From positions 1 to 43,499 of the forward strand of contig NZ_RCIZ01000019.1 of the NCBI RefSeq assembly GCF_003666685.1: a DNA stretch of 43,499 nt, read 5' to 3'. The notes below the pieces were generated by a model. That model was not told the origin of the DNA. It was given only the letters and a program-made list of their open reading frames with translations, and searched no databases. Both the position numbers and the translations under genes were made by a program. This document shows, in pieces, positions 33,923 through 42,125 of this stretch; position 1 is the stretch's first letter; the number at the start of each line of letters is the position of its first letter. The stretch comes from Mesorhizobium sp. YM1C-6-2. Lineage in GTDB: Bacteria; Pseudomonadota; Alphaproteobacteria; Rhizobiales; Rhizobiaceae.

Positions 33923-34135
33923 ATGCCCCAAACCTACCTGTACCAGCACGAACTTGCCCTTCGTTGGCGCGTCAGCCCAAGAACGCTGGAGCGCTGGCGT
34001 TGGCAGAAAACAGGTCCGATCTACACCAAGATCGGAGGGAAGGTCCTCTACGCGATCAGGGATGTGGAGGACTATGAGAAGCGAAGACGCGCCCAAACCC
34101 ATTCGTCCATTCTAGGCAACTGGAGGGCGGCATGA
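33923..34135 (+). CDS. AlpA/excisionase-type helix-turn-helix protein
   Basis: The 70-residue protein is a MerR-like winged HTH of the excisionase class: ELALRWRVSPRTLERWRWQK (recognition helix), then GPIYTKIGGKVLYAIRDVEDYEKRRR (wing and closing helix). Start ATG at 33923 follows GGGAACCAG; an upstream in-frame ATG at 33878 is unlikely. It probably steers excision by the recombinase or represses the divergent cassette. Its stop overlaps the Prim-Pol start (ATGA at 34132-34135). Confidence 0.85.
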   Translation: MPQTYLYQHELALRWRVSPRTLERWRWQKTGPIYTKIGGKVLYAIRDVEDYEKRRRAQTHSSILGNWRAA

Positions 34136-35286
34136 ATGCGCGCTACGCAGTCAACCCGCCGAATGAAGCGGCCGATCCCCGCCTGCCGCCGGCGCTCACC
34201 TCAGAGATGTCTAGGCTGTTCTCAGCAGGTTTCTCACTCGTTCCTCTCGGCGGCGACGATGGGAAAAAGCCAACGATGTCGTTCCGGGATCGCAGACGCT
34301 TCCCTCTCGCGACCGTCGTTGACCGCATGGCTGGATCGGGCAGCAGATCTTATGGAATTCGCCTGAAGGGCCTGCTCGTCGTAGATGTCGACACAGATAC
34401 TCCCGAGGCGCGCGCCTATGTCGAGCGGCGCTTCGGGACGTCGCCTGCGCGCACCAGGACCAGTCGTGGGTTCCATCTCTGGTTCCGACATTGCAGCGAC
34501 AGACCGGCACCGGTCCGACTGCCCGGCATCGCTATCGACTTCAAGACGGGCCAGAACGAGTTCGTCGTCGGACCCCAATCCGAGCGGCCGGACGGCGCCG
34601 TCTACTGGCCGGAAGGCCGGATCGCGACCATTGCCGACCTTCCGTGGCTTGAGGATCGCGACCCCGGGGCGGCGATCGCAGATCAAAATGCGTCCGTCGG
34701 TCGCATACCGGTGGGATCGCGAAACGATGCGCTGAAGCGGCGCGCCCGAAAGTCGGCGCGCGTGGCGAGCGACTATGACAACCTGCTCGCGGAGCTACTG
34801 GCGTTTCGCGATGTCGAAATGGACGATCCGCGGTCATACTCCGAAGAACAGGTTGTCGGCCTGGCCAAATGGGCTTGGCAGTTGCGCCAGCAGGGTAAGT
34901 TATGGGGCGGGACGAACTCCGTCGTCGTGATCAGGCGCTCCGCCGTAGAAGAGCTGGCTGCCAACGGACACCATCGCGCCCTGTCGCTGCTGTTGTTCCT
35001 GAGGGGACAGCACGGTCACGACCCGAGCGCGAATTTTGCGGTCGACCCCCGGGCGTTGCGCAAGAACGGGCACTTCAGGGACGGCACAAAGCAGCTTTAC
35101 GGGGCGATCAAAACTCTCGTGGCGCGCGGCCACTTGGTTCTCGTCCGCCCCGCCCGTGGCAAACGGAACCATCATGACTATCGATTGGGAGATGTAGCGG
35201 AAAGGAGAAGAGAAGCAGAGAGGGCTTATTCTTATATTGGTGCCCAAAATGACCACCCCAAAAACGCCGATTCCGAAGCTGCCTGA
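34132..35286 (+). CDS. Prim-Pol domain replication protein
   Basis: The 384-residue protein carries an archaeo-eukaryotic primase/polymerase domain in residues 25-190: SAGFSLVPLGGDDGKKP at the start, metal-binding DVDTDT (Asp-85, Asp-87), the nucleotide-binding SRGFHLWF (111-118, His-115) and the third acidic residue in GIAIDFKTG (Asp-136), followed by FVVGPQS. Residues about 200-384 form a helical part with winged-helix character (RALRKNGHF, then LYGAIKTLVARGHLVLV). No helicase motif is visible, so it probably primes at an element origin and recruits a host or absent helicase. It is coupled to the excisionase gene upstream. The iteron-like repeats at 33823 could be its origin. Confidence 0.88.
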   Translation: MNARYAVNPPNEAADPRLPPALTSEMSRLFSAGFSLVPLGGDDGKKPTMSFRDRRRFPLATVVDRMAGSGSRSYGIRLKGLLVVDVDTDTPEARAYVERRFGTSPARTRTSRGFHLWFRHCSDRPAPVRLPGIAIDFKTGQNEFVVGPQSERPDGAVYWPEGRIATIADLPWLEDRDPGAAIADQNASVGRIPVGSRNDALKRRARKSARVASDYDNLLAELLAFRDVEMDDPRSYSEEQVVGLAKWAWQLRQQGKLWGGTNSVVVIRRSAVEELAANGHHRALSLLLFLRGQHGHDPSANFAVDPRALRKNGHFRDGTKQLYGAIKTLVARGHLVLVRPARGKRNHHDYRLGDVAERRREAERAYSYIGAQNDHPKNADSEAA

Positions 35287-35470
35287 CGGAGCCGTCATGC
35301 CAAGTCGACCCTCTGCCATCATACTTGATTGGTGTGGGCCATTCGCTGAGCGTGTCATGGCGCGTATCCACGAGTATGACGACTCCTGGCCGAAGAAGCA
35401 GTACGTGGGCAACGTAGTCGCCTTGGAAACAGGTCCTCGTGTAGAAACCGGGATCGGGACGAAACGCTGA
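35249..35470 (+). CDS. hypothetical small phage-type protein
   Basis: The 73-residue product (ATG 35249) overlaps the last 38 bases of the Prim-Pol gene in another frame, a common arrangement in phage operons. It is soluble, with PKLPDGAVMPS and a helix FAERVMARIHEYDDSW. No family is recognised. Confidence 0.55.
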   Translation: MTTPKTPIPKLPDGAVMPSRPSAIILDWCGPFAERVMARIHEYDDSWPKKQYVGNVVALETGPRVETGIGTKR

Positions 35471-35514
35471 CACCAAACCTTTCAGGGTGTTCAGGCCGGA
35501 ATGGGCCTCGAACT

Positions 35515-36021
35515 CTAGTCGTCGTCCATGTCATCCGAGACGTCTGCGTCGCCATGGAAGAAGGCCTCGATCTCGGTCATCTCGACCTTGCCGTCGCCAT
35601 TCTCGTCCACAGCCTTGAAGATGCGGCCGTGGAAGTCCTGAAGCTCTGCCAGCGACAAGGCGCCGTCGCCGTCACCATCGACGATCGCGAAGATCATGCG
35701 CATGCCTGCGCCATGCATCATCGCCGAGCGCATGCCGTCGCGGTCTCTCTCGCTGCTGGCATGGTGCTGGCGCCATCCCTTCTTCCTGTCTCCATCACGG
35801 CGCGCCTCGTGCATGGACCCGTCGCGCATCATCTCGAGAATCATGTCGCGGACCGCCTGCCGCATGGCGTCCGATCCCATTCCGCCAGGCTCTGAGGGTG
35901 TCGCGGTGCTTTCCGTGGGCGAAGCTGGAGCGGGCGTGGTGGTTTCTGTCTGGGCCAAAGCCGGTGCGGCTGCCAGCATCAGTGTCATCGTCGTGATTGA
36001 AGCGGTCTTGAACATGGTCAT
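35515..36021 (-). CDS. exported EF-hand calcium-binding protein
   Basis: The 168-residue protein (ATG 36021, GGAGAACGAG before it; the longer frame upstream is not protein-like) starts with a Sec signal peptide, cleavage after ALA-Q near residue 23. A Thr/Pro/Ser-rich linker (about 24-48) and a Met/Arg-rich helix ([16 protein letters not shown]) follow. The C-terminal half has two EF-hand loops, [12 protein letters not shown] and [12 protein letters not shown], each with Asp at positions 1, 3 and 5 and Glu at 12, then an acidic tail. It should bind calcium in the periplasm. It points against the phage genes around it and so may be cargo or an insertion. Confidence 0.88.
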   Translation of the reverse strand: MTMFKTASITTMTLMLAAAPALAQTETTTPAPASPTESTATPSEPGGMGSDAMRQAVRDMILEMMRDGSMHEARRDGDRKKGWRQHHASSERDRDGMRSAMMHGAGMRMIFAIVDGDGDGALSLAELQDFHGRIFKAVDENGDGKVEMTEIEAFFHGDADVSDDMDDD

Positions 36022-36269
36022 CTCGTTCTCCTCTGCCCATGACGTGCCTGAACAACTGTCCGGCCGATCAAACGTTCCTGTGCTCACCCAGACTTGAGGA
36101 CAAGCGTGGGCGCTGCTTAACCTGCACGATAGCTGCACTGCTCGGGCGGCAGCATGCACCGGGTGCAAATCTATTCGCGATCCTGACTTTGAAACCCCGA
36201 ATGCCGCCGCCCCGGTGCCAGGCAATGCCCAACGCTGTGCAAGCTGCATCAGGTACCAACCGTCCGGGA

Positions 36270-36890
36270 TTAGCGAAGTCGTATCGTTCGCGTCTCGAGC
36301 CCCTTGGAGCCACGGCTGTAAGTGATGATCACCTTCTGCCCGACTTCGAGCGTCGGTACGCCGCTGCGGGTCAGAGTTGTGGCATGAACAAACACATCGT
36401 TCCCTCCGCCATCCAGCGCTATGAAGCCAAACCCCCTGTTCAGGTCATATCGCTTCACGACGCCAGTGGCTTCCTGGCCCGCGAGATCTGGCGCTGCGAC
36501 TGACGCGCCGGTGGATCGCCTCGCCACAGATGCGGAGGACGCATCGTCCGCAGGGCTGACGGAGACGACCTCGGCAACCTGAAGCCCCTTCGGGCCCCGT
36601 TCAGTCTTTACCGTGAGGCGAGCACCTTCAGTCGGGCCGTCATGTCCGGCAGCTTGCAACTTTGACAGGTGAATGAATGCGTCGGAGCCATCGCTGAGCT
36701 TCAAGAAGCCGAAACCCTTCTCGGCGTTGAACCAGAGTACCTCTGCATCAGATGCGGGAGACGTCGTGGCGGAAGAAGCCGGCAGGGGTTCTGGCCTGCG
36801 GTCAAAATAGCTTGGTTCCGACCTCTCTGGGCGGTCGTCGCTTTTGGAGCCATGGCTCCTTGGCTGACGGTGGTCTCGATACCTGCCCAT
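36270..36890 (-). CDS. double cold-shock-domain protein
   Basis: The 206-residue protein has a basic disordered start (1-47) and two cold-shock domains. The first (about 49-112) has EKGFGFL (RNP1) and DAFIHL (RNP2). The second (about 140-206) has NRGFGFI and DVFVHA. An Ala/Ser-rich linker joins them. Such double-CSD proteins bind single-stranded RNA or DNA and are common in rhizobia; roles in cold or stationary-phase stress are family knowledge. All aromatic binding residues of RNP1 and RNP2 are kept. The ATG at 36890 has only a weak ribosome site. It lies on the opposite strand to the phage genes, next to the EF-hand gene. Confidence 0.9.
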   Translation of the reverse strand: MGRYRDHRQPRSHGSKSDDRPERSEPSYFDRRPEPLPASSATTSPASDAEVLWFNAEKGFGFLKLSDGSDAFIHLSKLQAAGHDGPTEGARLTVKTERGPKGLQVAEVVSVSPADDASSASVARRSTGASVAAPDLAGQEATGVVKRYDLNRGFGFIALDGGGNDVFVHATTLTRSGVPTLEVGQKVIITYSRGSKGLETRTIRLR

Positions 36891-37154
36891 TCAGGAAATG
36901 TCCGCACAGTGAGAGATGCCAATATCACCGTGAATGAGCGGCGATCAACATGGTTCCAGTGGTTCCCCGGCTATGGGGAATGTCCCGTCTAACAAAGGAG
37001 CGGCGATCGTTGCACGGCGCATTCAACACCGAACTGCTGGCCAGGCCGCCTTTCGCAACCGACCGCGGCGTCCAGGGAAAGGGTATGCGCAGCGCACGAA
37101 GCACTGGTGCGCTGATGTTAATAGCTTACTTGCGTTTCAGCGCCTTGTGAGCAC

Positions 37155-37176
37155 ACTGCAAACGCTGGTTTGCAGT
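37155..37176. promoter_or_regulatory. 22-bp inverted repeat upstream of the resolvase gene
   Basis: ACTGCAAAC (37155-37163), GCTG, and GTTTGCAGT (37168-37176) form perfect 9-bp arms 21 bp before the resolvase ATG. This may be the recombinase's own crossover/res-type site or an operator. Confidence 0.55.
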
Positions 37177-37197
37177 CTGAACACCCGAGGCTCATTC

Positions 37198-37914
37198 ATG
37201 TTGCAGCGCGCAATCGCCTACTACCGTGTGTCGACCCAGCGGCAGGGCCGGTCCCGCCTCGGCCTCGACGCGCAGCGTGCCGCTGTCGAGGACTTTGCCA
37301 GAGCACAAGGGTACGACATCCTGGAGGCGTTCACCGAGGTGGAAACCGGCAAGGGCTCCGACGCTCTGGATCGGCGCCCCTTATTGGCTGCAGCACTCGC
37401 CACCGCTCATCGAGCCCGCTGCCCGGTGATCGTGGCAAAACTTGACCGGCTCTCGCGAGACGTGGCCTTCATTGCCGGGCTGATGACGAGGCGCGTGCCG
37501 TTCATCGTCACCGAGCTCGGCGCGGATGCCGACCCGTTCATGCTGCACCTCTATGCGGCGCTGGCGGAGAAAGAACGCCGGCTGATATCGGAGCGGACCC
37601 GGGCAGCTTTGGCGGCCCGCAAGGCCACGGGCGCCACGCTCGGCAACAGGACGAACGCGGCGCAGGCGGCAGCCCGGGGTCGCGGCGCAGCCATACAGGC
37701 GGCCGAGGAGTTCGCCCGATCAACCCTTCCGTTCGTGCGCGCCCTGCAGCAGGCGGGAGTCACAAGCTTGCGCGGGCTTGCGGCGGAGCTCAATGCCCGC
37801 GGCGTGCGTACGGCGCGCGGCGGTACGTGGCAGGTGTCGAACGTCCGCAACATGCTGGCGCGCCTTGATGTGCAGGCACAGGGACAAGAGAGCGTGCCGG
37901 CCGTTTCCTGCTGA
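37198..37914 (+). CDS. small serine resolvase/invertase
   Basis: The 238-residue protein (start ATG 37198; the open frame runs further upstream but without protein-like codons) has the resolvase catalytic domain (residues 3-140): [11 protein letters not shown] with nucleophile Ser-12, then [30 protein letters not shown] and [13 protein letters not shown]-type segment, and the E-helix [17 protein letters not shown]-terminal HTH region (about 175-230) reads [31 protein letters not shown]. It should invert or resolve DNA at short sites; the perfect inverted repeat just upstream is a candidate. A closely related, degenerate copy lies at 5049-5508. It stands between cargo-like genes and the methyltransferase operon. 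Confidence 0.9.
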   Translation: MLQRAIAYYRVSTQRQGRSRLGLDAQRAAVEDFARAQGYDILEAFTEVETGKGSDALDRRPLLAAALATAHRARCPVIVAKLDRLSRDVAFIAGLMTRRVPFIVTELGADADPFMLHLYAALAEKERRLISERTRAALAARKATGATLGNRTNAAQAAARGRGAAIQAAEEFARSTLPFVRALQQAGVTSLRGLAAELNARGVRTARGGTWQVSNVRNMLARLDVQAQGQESVPAVSC

Positions 37915-38050
37915 CGCAGCAGCCCGGTGAGCTGAAGGAACTGCTTTCCCTCCGCTACTCTACGAAGGCCTGCGCTACCGCACGCAGCCTGTTTGCCTTT
38001 CGTGCCGGACATCGTTCTCATCGGTTCATGACGTTTCAGGGACCGATTGC

Positions 38051-40249
38051 ATGGACACCGAGGCTGCATCCGATGAGATCATCTCTACCCCGAAAGCGGG
38101 TCAACTGCGGGCGCGCCGGTCGGCTACTAACGTGGCTGACGGCTTGGGCAGCAGCCGCCTCGCAGTGGAGTATCGTCCTGCCGCGGCTCTGATCCCCTTT
38201 GCCAAGAACGCCAGGACGCATTCGGATGCGCAGGTGGCGCAGATCGCAGCGTCGATCCGCGAGTTTGGCTGGACCAACCCGGTCCTAGTCGACGGCGACG
38301 ATGGCGTCATTGCCGGCCACGGGCGGCTGCTGGCGGCAAGAAAGCTCGGAATGAGCGAGGTGCCAGTGATCGAGCTGGCGGGTCTGAGCGAGGCACAGAA
38401 GCGAGCCTACATCATCGCCGACAACAAGCTGGCACTCAACGCCGGCTGGGACAACGAACTGCTGGGGCTCGAACTGGCCGATCTGGGCGAGCTCGGCTTC
38501 GACCTGTCGCTCACCGGCTTTGACGATCTGGAGATCGCCGCCCTGACAAGTGCCGGCACTCCCGGCCTGACCGATCCCGACGACATTCCCGAAGCGCCGG
38601 AGCAGCCGATCACCCTGCCCGGGGATGTCTGGATTTTGGGCAAGCACCGGCTGATCTGCGGCGACAGCACCGATGCCGATGATGTCGAACGCGTGCTTGC
38701 CGACGTCAAGCCGCATCTGCTCGTGTCGGATCCTCCCTATGGCGTCAGCTATGACCCGGCATGGCGTGAGCGGTTCGGCGATGGTGATGGCCTCGCCAAA
38801 GGCAAGGTGCTGAATGACGACCGTGCCGACTGGCGGGACGCCTGGGCGCTGTTTCCGGGCGACGTCGCCTATGTCTGGCATGGCGCCCTTCATGCCGCCA
38901 CGGTTGCCGCCAGCCTCGAAGCCAGCGACTTTGCCGTGCGCTCGCAGATCATCTGGGACAAGACCCGGCTGGTGATCGGCCGCGGCGACTACCACTGGCA
39001 ACATGAGCCATGCCAACCCGCCGGCACGATGGTCCAGAGGGTCCTTGAGCGCGGCGCGGGTTCCCAGCCGGCAAAGATCGCAGAGGTGCCGATCGAGACC
39101 CTGCGCGAGGGCGACTTCGTGGTGTCCTATAACCCTTACGAGAGCGTGGTTCGCCGTCGCGGCCGCGAGGTTACCCGGTTCGGCGAACGTCAGTTCGATG
39201 GCCTGATGCACTCAATCTCGGCTGCCGGACGGGTCACGCGCGCCACCCCGGAGCACCGCTTCTCGGTGCGCCTGAACCCTGATGCGGCAGACAAGCAGGT
39301 TGTCTACCTCATGCGCCGCGGCGACTGGTGGCGCGTCGGCCGAGTCACCCTGTTCAATTCACGCGGTTTTGGTCTCTCCACCCGCATTGCCGACAATAAG
39401 GCCGAGGAGGCCTGGATCATCTCTGTCCACAACACCGCCTGTGAGGCCCAGTGCGCGGAACAGGTTCTGTCGTGCCGGTACGGGATCCCGACAACCCATT
39501 GGGAGGTGGACGGCTGGGCGCCGGCGCCTGAGCGCGTACGGTCGCCGGCGATGATCTCCGGCATGTACGCGAGCCTTGATCTGAGTGCGCTCGCCGCGCG
39601 GGCGACGTTGCTGCTTCGCGATCATCGTCTGGAGCGTAGCCAGCCGCTCGTTACGGGCGGCGAGCGGCTGATGTTCTCGCGCAAGGCGACCCGACTTGTA
39701 AGGGCCTGCAATATCTTCGCTCAGATCATGCAGATCCCGGAGCCGGCTGAGGGTGACGAGTTTTCATGGGTCACGGTCACCGGTAACGATGCGACGCCAT
39801 TCAGCGGCCCGGTCTACTCAATGGATGTGGACCGAGATCTCCACTACGTCGCAGACGGACTGATCACTCACAATTGCTGGTATTGTGTCCGCAAAGGCAA
39901 GAAGGGCCACTGGGCGGGAGATCGCAAGCAGACCACCGTGTGGGCCATCCCGCATAGGAAGTCGCCCACCGGCCATGGCACCGAGAAACCGGTCGAATGC
40001 ATGCGCCGGCCGATCGAGAACAACTCCTCGCCGGGCCAGGCGGTCTACGAACCGTTTTGTGGTTCCGGCACCACCATCATCGCCGCCGAGATGACCGGCC
40101 GCTCCTGCCATGCCGTGGAGCTCAACCCGCCCTATGTCGATGTGGCCGTGAAGCGTTGGCAGGACTTCACCGGCGAGAAAGCAGTGCTGGAGGGTGACGG
40201 CAGGAGCTTTGTAGAGATCGCCGCGGCACGAGCCGGAGCTGCACAATGA
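38051..40249 (+). CDS. ParB-domain DNA methyltransferase, interrupted by an intein
   Basis: The 732-codon gene encodes a phage-type fusion. Residues about 38-150 are a ParB/sulfiredoxin-like nuclease domain (VDGDDGVIAGHGRLLAA, then ADNKLALNAGWDNE). Residues about 195-320 and 609-732 are the two halves of a beta-type adenine/cytosine-N4 DNA methyltransferase: motif IV DPPY at 227-230 and motif I-type PFCGSGTT at 668-675. Between them, residues 321-608 are an intein. Joining HWQHEP directly to CWYCVRKGKK restores the conserved HEPCWY-VRKG stretch of the family and gives a 444-residue enzyme of normal length. It should methylate DNA, probably to protect phage DNA or mark it; no restriction gene is adjacent. 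The stop overlaps the next gene (ATGA at 40246). Confidence 0.92.
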   Translation: MDTEAASDEIISTPKAGQLRARRSATNVADGLGSSRLAVEYRPAAALIPFAKNARTHSDAQVAQIAASIREFGWTNPVLVDGDDGVIAGHGRLLAARKLGMSEVPVIELAGLSEAQKRAYIIADNKLALNAGWDNELLGLELADLGELGFDLSLTGFDDLEIAALTSAGTPGLTDPDDIPEAPEQPITLPGDVWILGKHRLICGDSTDADDVERVLADVKPHLLVSDPPYGVSYDPAWRERFGDGDGLAKGKVLNDDRADWRDAWALFPGDVAYVWHGALHAATVAASLEASDFAVRSQIIWDKTRLVIGRGDYHWQHEPCQPAGTMVQRVLERGAGSQPAKIAEVPIETLREGDFVVSYNPYESVVRRRGREVTRFGERQFDGLMHSISAAGRVTRATPEHRFSVRLNPDAADKQVVYLMRRGDWWRVGRVTLFNSRGFGLSTRIADNKAEEAWIISVHNTACEAQCAEQVLSCRYGIPTTHWEVDGWAPAPERVRSPAMISGMYASLDLSALAARATLLLRDHRLERSQPLVTGGERLMFSRKATRLVRACNIFAQIMQIPEPAEGDEFSWVTVTGNDATPFSGPVYSMDVDRDLHYVADGLITHNCWYCVRKGKKGHWAGDRKQTTVWAIPHRKSPTGHGTEKPVECMRRPIENNSSPGQAVYEPFCGSGTTIIAAEMTGRSCHAVELNPPYVDVAVKRWQDFTGEKAVLEGDGRSFVEIAAARAGAAQ
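39011..39874 (+). mobile_element. intein, 288 residues
   Basis: The insertion starts with Cys (codon 321 of the gene) in CQPAGTMVQR, matching intein block A. Block B is RATPEHRFSV with the TxxH signature (Thr-79, His-82 of the intein). Block F is VYSMDVDRDLHYVADG, and block G is LITHN followed by the +1 Cys, with the penultimate His and terminal Asn in place. All residues needed for splicing are present. Residues about 105-262 form an insert between the splicing halves that lacks a visible LAGLIDADG motif; it contains AWIISVHN and CRYGIPTTHWEVDG. The residue before the intein is Pro. Confidence 0.9.
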
Positions 40250-40614
40250 GCCGGACCGCCCTCGCCTCGGTATGGCCGCCCACACGCGCCGTCGCCATGA
40301 AGGCCGAACATGCGCCAATGAGCCCGATGCAGGCGATCAGGCGCAAATGCCAGGACTGCTCGGGTCAGCAGCTTGTCGAGGTGAAGCGCTGCGAGACGGT
40401 GACCTGCCCGCTCTGGCCATTCCGTGCCGGCCGGCACCCTTATACCAGAAAGGGTCTCCTGGAGGCTGATCCCGAACGGCGCGCCTGTTCCAGCACTCCG
40501 AAGCCCCTAGATCGCTCACCATCGCGAATTGGCCTCCTGGAGGCCTCTGGCGGGAAGGATGGCGGCAACGAACCCGTAGTGACGTTCATCGCCTCCACGA
40601 CTGAGGTGATCTGA
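40246..40614 (+). CDS. phage-type Cys-rich small protein
   Basis: The 122-residue product overlaps the methyltransferase stop by ATGA. Its core, MSPMQAIRRKCQDCSGQQ then VKRCETVTCPLWPFRAGRHP, holds four Cys in a C-x2-C ... C-x5-C layout that probably binds zinc. This is, from memory, a frequent small gene near packaging genes of rhizobial prophages. The C-terminal third is Pro/Ser-rich and variable. Function unknown. Confidence 0.75.
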   Translation: MSRTALASVWPPTRAVAMKAEHAPMSPMQAIRRKCQDCSGQQLVEVKRCETVTCPLWPFRAGRHPYTRKGLLEADPERRACSSTPKPLDRSPSRIGLLEASGGKDGGNEPVVTFIASTTEVI

Positions 40615-41081
40615 TGGCCCGGCCTCGTCACCAGCCCGACGCCTTCCATCGCCGTCAGGTCGAGGCACTGGCGGGCTATGGCGTTCCCGAAGCCGAGATC
40701 GCCGGCATGGTTGGCATAGATCCCAAGACGCTCAGGAAGCACTATCGCCACGAACTCGACTTCGGCCACATCAAGGCCAACGCCAAGGTCGCCGAGAACC
40801 TGTTCCGAAAGGCGACAGGTGAAGGCCGCGAGGCTGTCACGGCAGCCATCTTCTGGCTGAAGGCTAGAGCCCGGTGGAAGGAGGTGTCGGTCAGCGAGCA
40901 TTCCGGTCTCGACGGCGGTCCGATCGAGCAGGTGACGAAGATCGAGCGGATCATCTTGGCACCAGCTGACCGGGCGAGCACTACGTTGGCATCGGACCAC
41001 GTCACCCCGGACGTGGCGCCGATCACCCTTTGGGAGGCAAACCAAGCCGATGAGCGACGCCGCCGATCCCGTCGGATATGA
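40614..41081 (+). CDS. phage HTH protein, paralogue 1
   Basis: The 155-residue product starts in TGATG overlap with the previous stop. It has VEALAGYGVPEAEIAGMVGIDPKTLRKHYRHEL, a helix-turn-helix of the kind found in phage packaging or regulatory proteins, then KVAENLFRKATGEGREAVTAAIFWLKARARWKE. The remaining tail is variable. The next gene is a clear paralogue of the first 95 residues. Such HTH proteins stand just upstream of terminase small subunits and may act as accessory DNA-recognition proteins; that is inference. Confidence 0.8.
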   Translation: MARPRHQPDAFHRRQVEALAGYGVPEAEIAGMVGIDPKTLRKHYRHELDFGHIKANAKVAENLFRKATGEGREAVTAAIFWLKARARWKEVSVSEHSGLDGGPIEQVTKIERIILAPADRASTTLASDHVTPDVAPITLWEANQADERRRRSRRI

Positions 41082-41361
41082 GAAGCCGCTGGCTTCCAGG
41101 GTCGAGGCTCTTGCGGGCTACGGTCTACCTGCAGCCGACATCGCCTGCGTGCTTGCGGTCGGCGAGGATGAACTCATTGCCGCCTATGCCGACGAACTGG
41201 ACAGCGGCGGCATCAAGGCGAAGGCCCGTGTGGCGGAGAGCCTCTACCGCAAGGCCCTGGGCGATGGCCGCGAGGGGGTCGCGGCGGCGATCTTCTGGCT
41301 GAAAACGCGCGCCCGCTGGAAAGAAACCTCGATCCATGAGGTGGACGGAAAGCTTCGGTAG
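41050..41361 (+). CDS. phage HTH protein, paralogue 2
   Basis: The 103-residue product starts inside the end of paralogue 1 (32-bp overlap in another frame). It repeats the same order of segments: VEALAGYGLPAADIACVLAVGEDEL, then KARVAESLYRKALGDGREGVAAAIFWLKTRARWKE. The two proteins share both the HTH and the FWLK-RARWKE end, so they arose by tandem duplication; the HTH loop of this copy has changed most. Function as for paralogue 1. Confidence 0.8.
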   Translation: MSDAADPVGYEKPLASRVEALAGYGLPAADIACVLAVGEDELIAAYADELDSGGIKAKARVAESLYRKALGDGREGVAAAIFWLKTRARWKETSIHEVDGKLR

Positions 41362-41612
41362 CCGGCTGCCCCCGGGGGGGCGGTCACATCTCTGCAGCGT
41401 TTCGGACGCGGACCGGTGGCATCGGTTTCCTTACACAACCGCGAAATTGGCAGGGGGGTCTCAGCGGATATGAGAATGGCACAAATGGCTGAACAGCGGG
41501 GTTCCTGCCCCGCTTCGCATCTGCAGATCGCCCTACAACAGTCGGCTAAGTCCGGAGTCGGATCGGCTTCGGCGGCTGACGTCTCCCATCTTCCAAATGC
41601 AGGACGCTCTTG

Positions 41613-42083
41613 ATGCGCGGCAGAAAGCCCCTGCCCTCCGCGATCAGGCTCGCCACCGGCAATCCCGGCAAGCGGCCCATCAATGCTCGTGAGCCGAAGC
41701 CGGTCACCTCAATTCCCACCTGCCCTGCCCACCTGATGCCGACCGCCAAGGCCGAGTGGAAGCGACTTGCCCGCTACCTTCACGACCTCGGAGTCATCAG
41801 TGAACTCGATCGCGCAGCGCTCGCCGCCTACTGCCAGGCTTACGGTCGCTGGGTGGAGGCGGAGAAGAAGTTGAAGGAGACACCGCCGCTCCTCAGAACG
41901 CCGGCCGGTTACGTGCAGCCCTCTCCCTGGCTGGCCATCTCGAACAAGAATGTCGAGCTGATGTACAAGTTCATGAGCGAATTGGGCCTCGCCCCGGTTT
42001 CGCGCAGCCGAGTGGAAACCACAACCCGCAGCATGGGGCCGAAACCTTGGGAGTTCACCGGCGAGGACGACGGGTTCTCCTAG
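41613..42083 (+). CDS. P27-family phage terminase small subunit
   Basis: The 156-residue protein (ATG 41613; a TTG stands one codon earlier) has the P27-type layout: basic start RGRKPLPSAIRLATGNPGKRP, a central helical part with KAEWKRLARYLHDLGVISELDRAALAAYCQAYGRW, then AISNKNVELMYKFMSELGLAP and the C-terminal tail PKPWEFTGEDDGFS. It recognises phage DNA and feeds it to the large terminase. The large subunit gene expected next is missing: the sequence changes to unrelated DNA right after the stop. A degenerate, internally deleted copy of the same gene type lies at 388-543. Confidence 0.9.
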   Translation: MRGRKPLPSAIRLATGNPGKRPINAREPKPVTSIPTCPAHLMPTAKAEWKRLARYLHDLGVISELDRAALAAYCQAYGRWVEAEKKLKETPPLLRTPAGYVQPSPWLAISNKNVELMYKFMSELGLAPVSRSRVETTTRSMGPKPWEFTGEDDGFS

Positions 42084-42125
42084 GCTGGAGACATGGCCAC
42101 AGGCATGCGGGCAACCGAGGAAGAG

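Noticed and set aside
36934-37197. 88-codon N-terminal extension of the resolvase frame
   Set aside because: The catalytic motif begins at the ATG at 37198; the upstream codons are not protein-like and cover the inverted repeat.
38051-40249. Reading the methyltransferase insert as a target recognition domain
   Set aside because: A recognition domain would not begin with Cys, carry TxxH and end His-Asn-Cys exactly at a motif that is continuous in homologues.
41416-41612. 65-codon frame just before terS
   Set aside because: No ribosome site or known motif; it ends in overlap with the terS start but its composition is not protein-like. The 251 bp between the HTH gene and terS otherwise show nothing clear.
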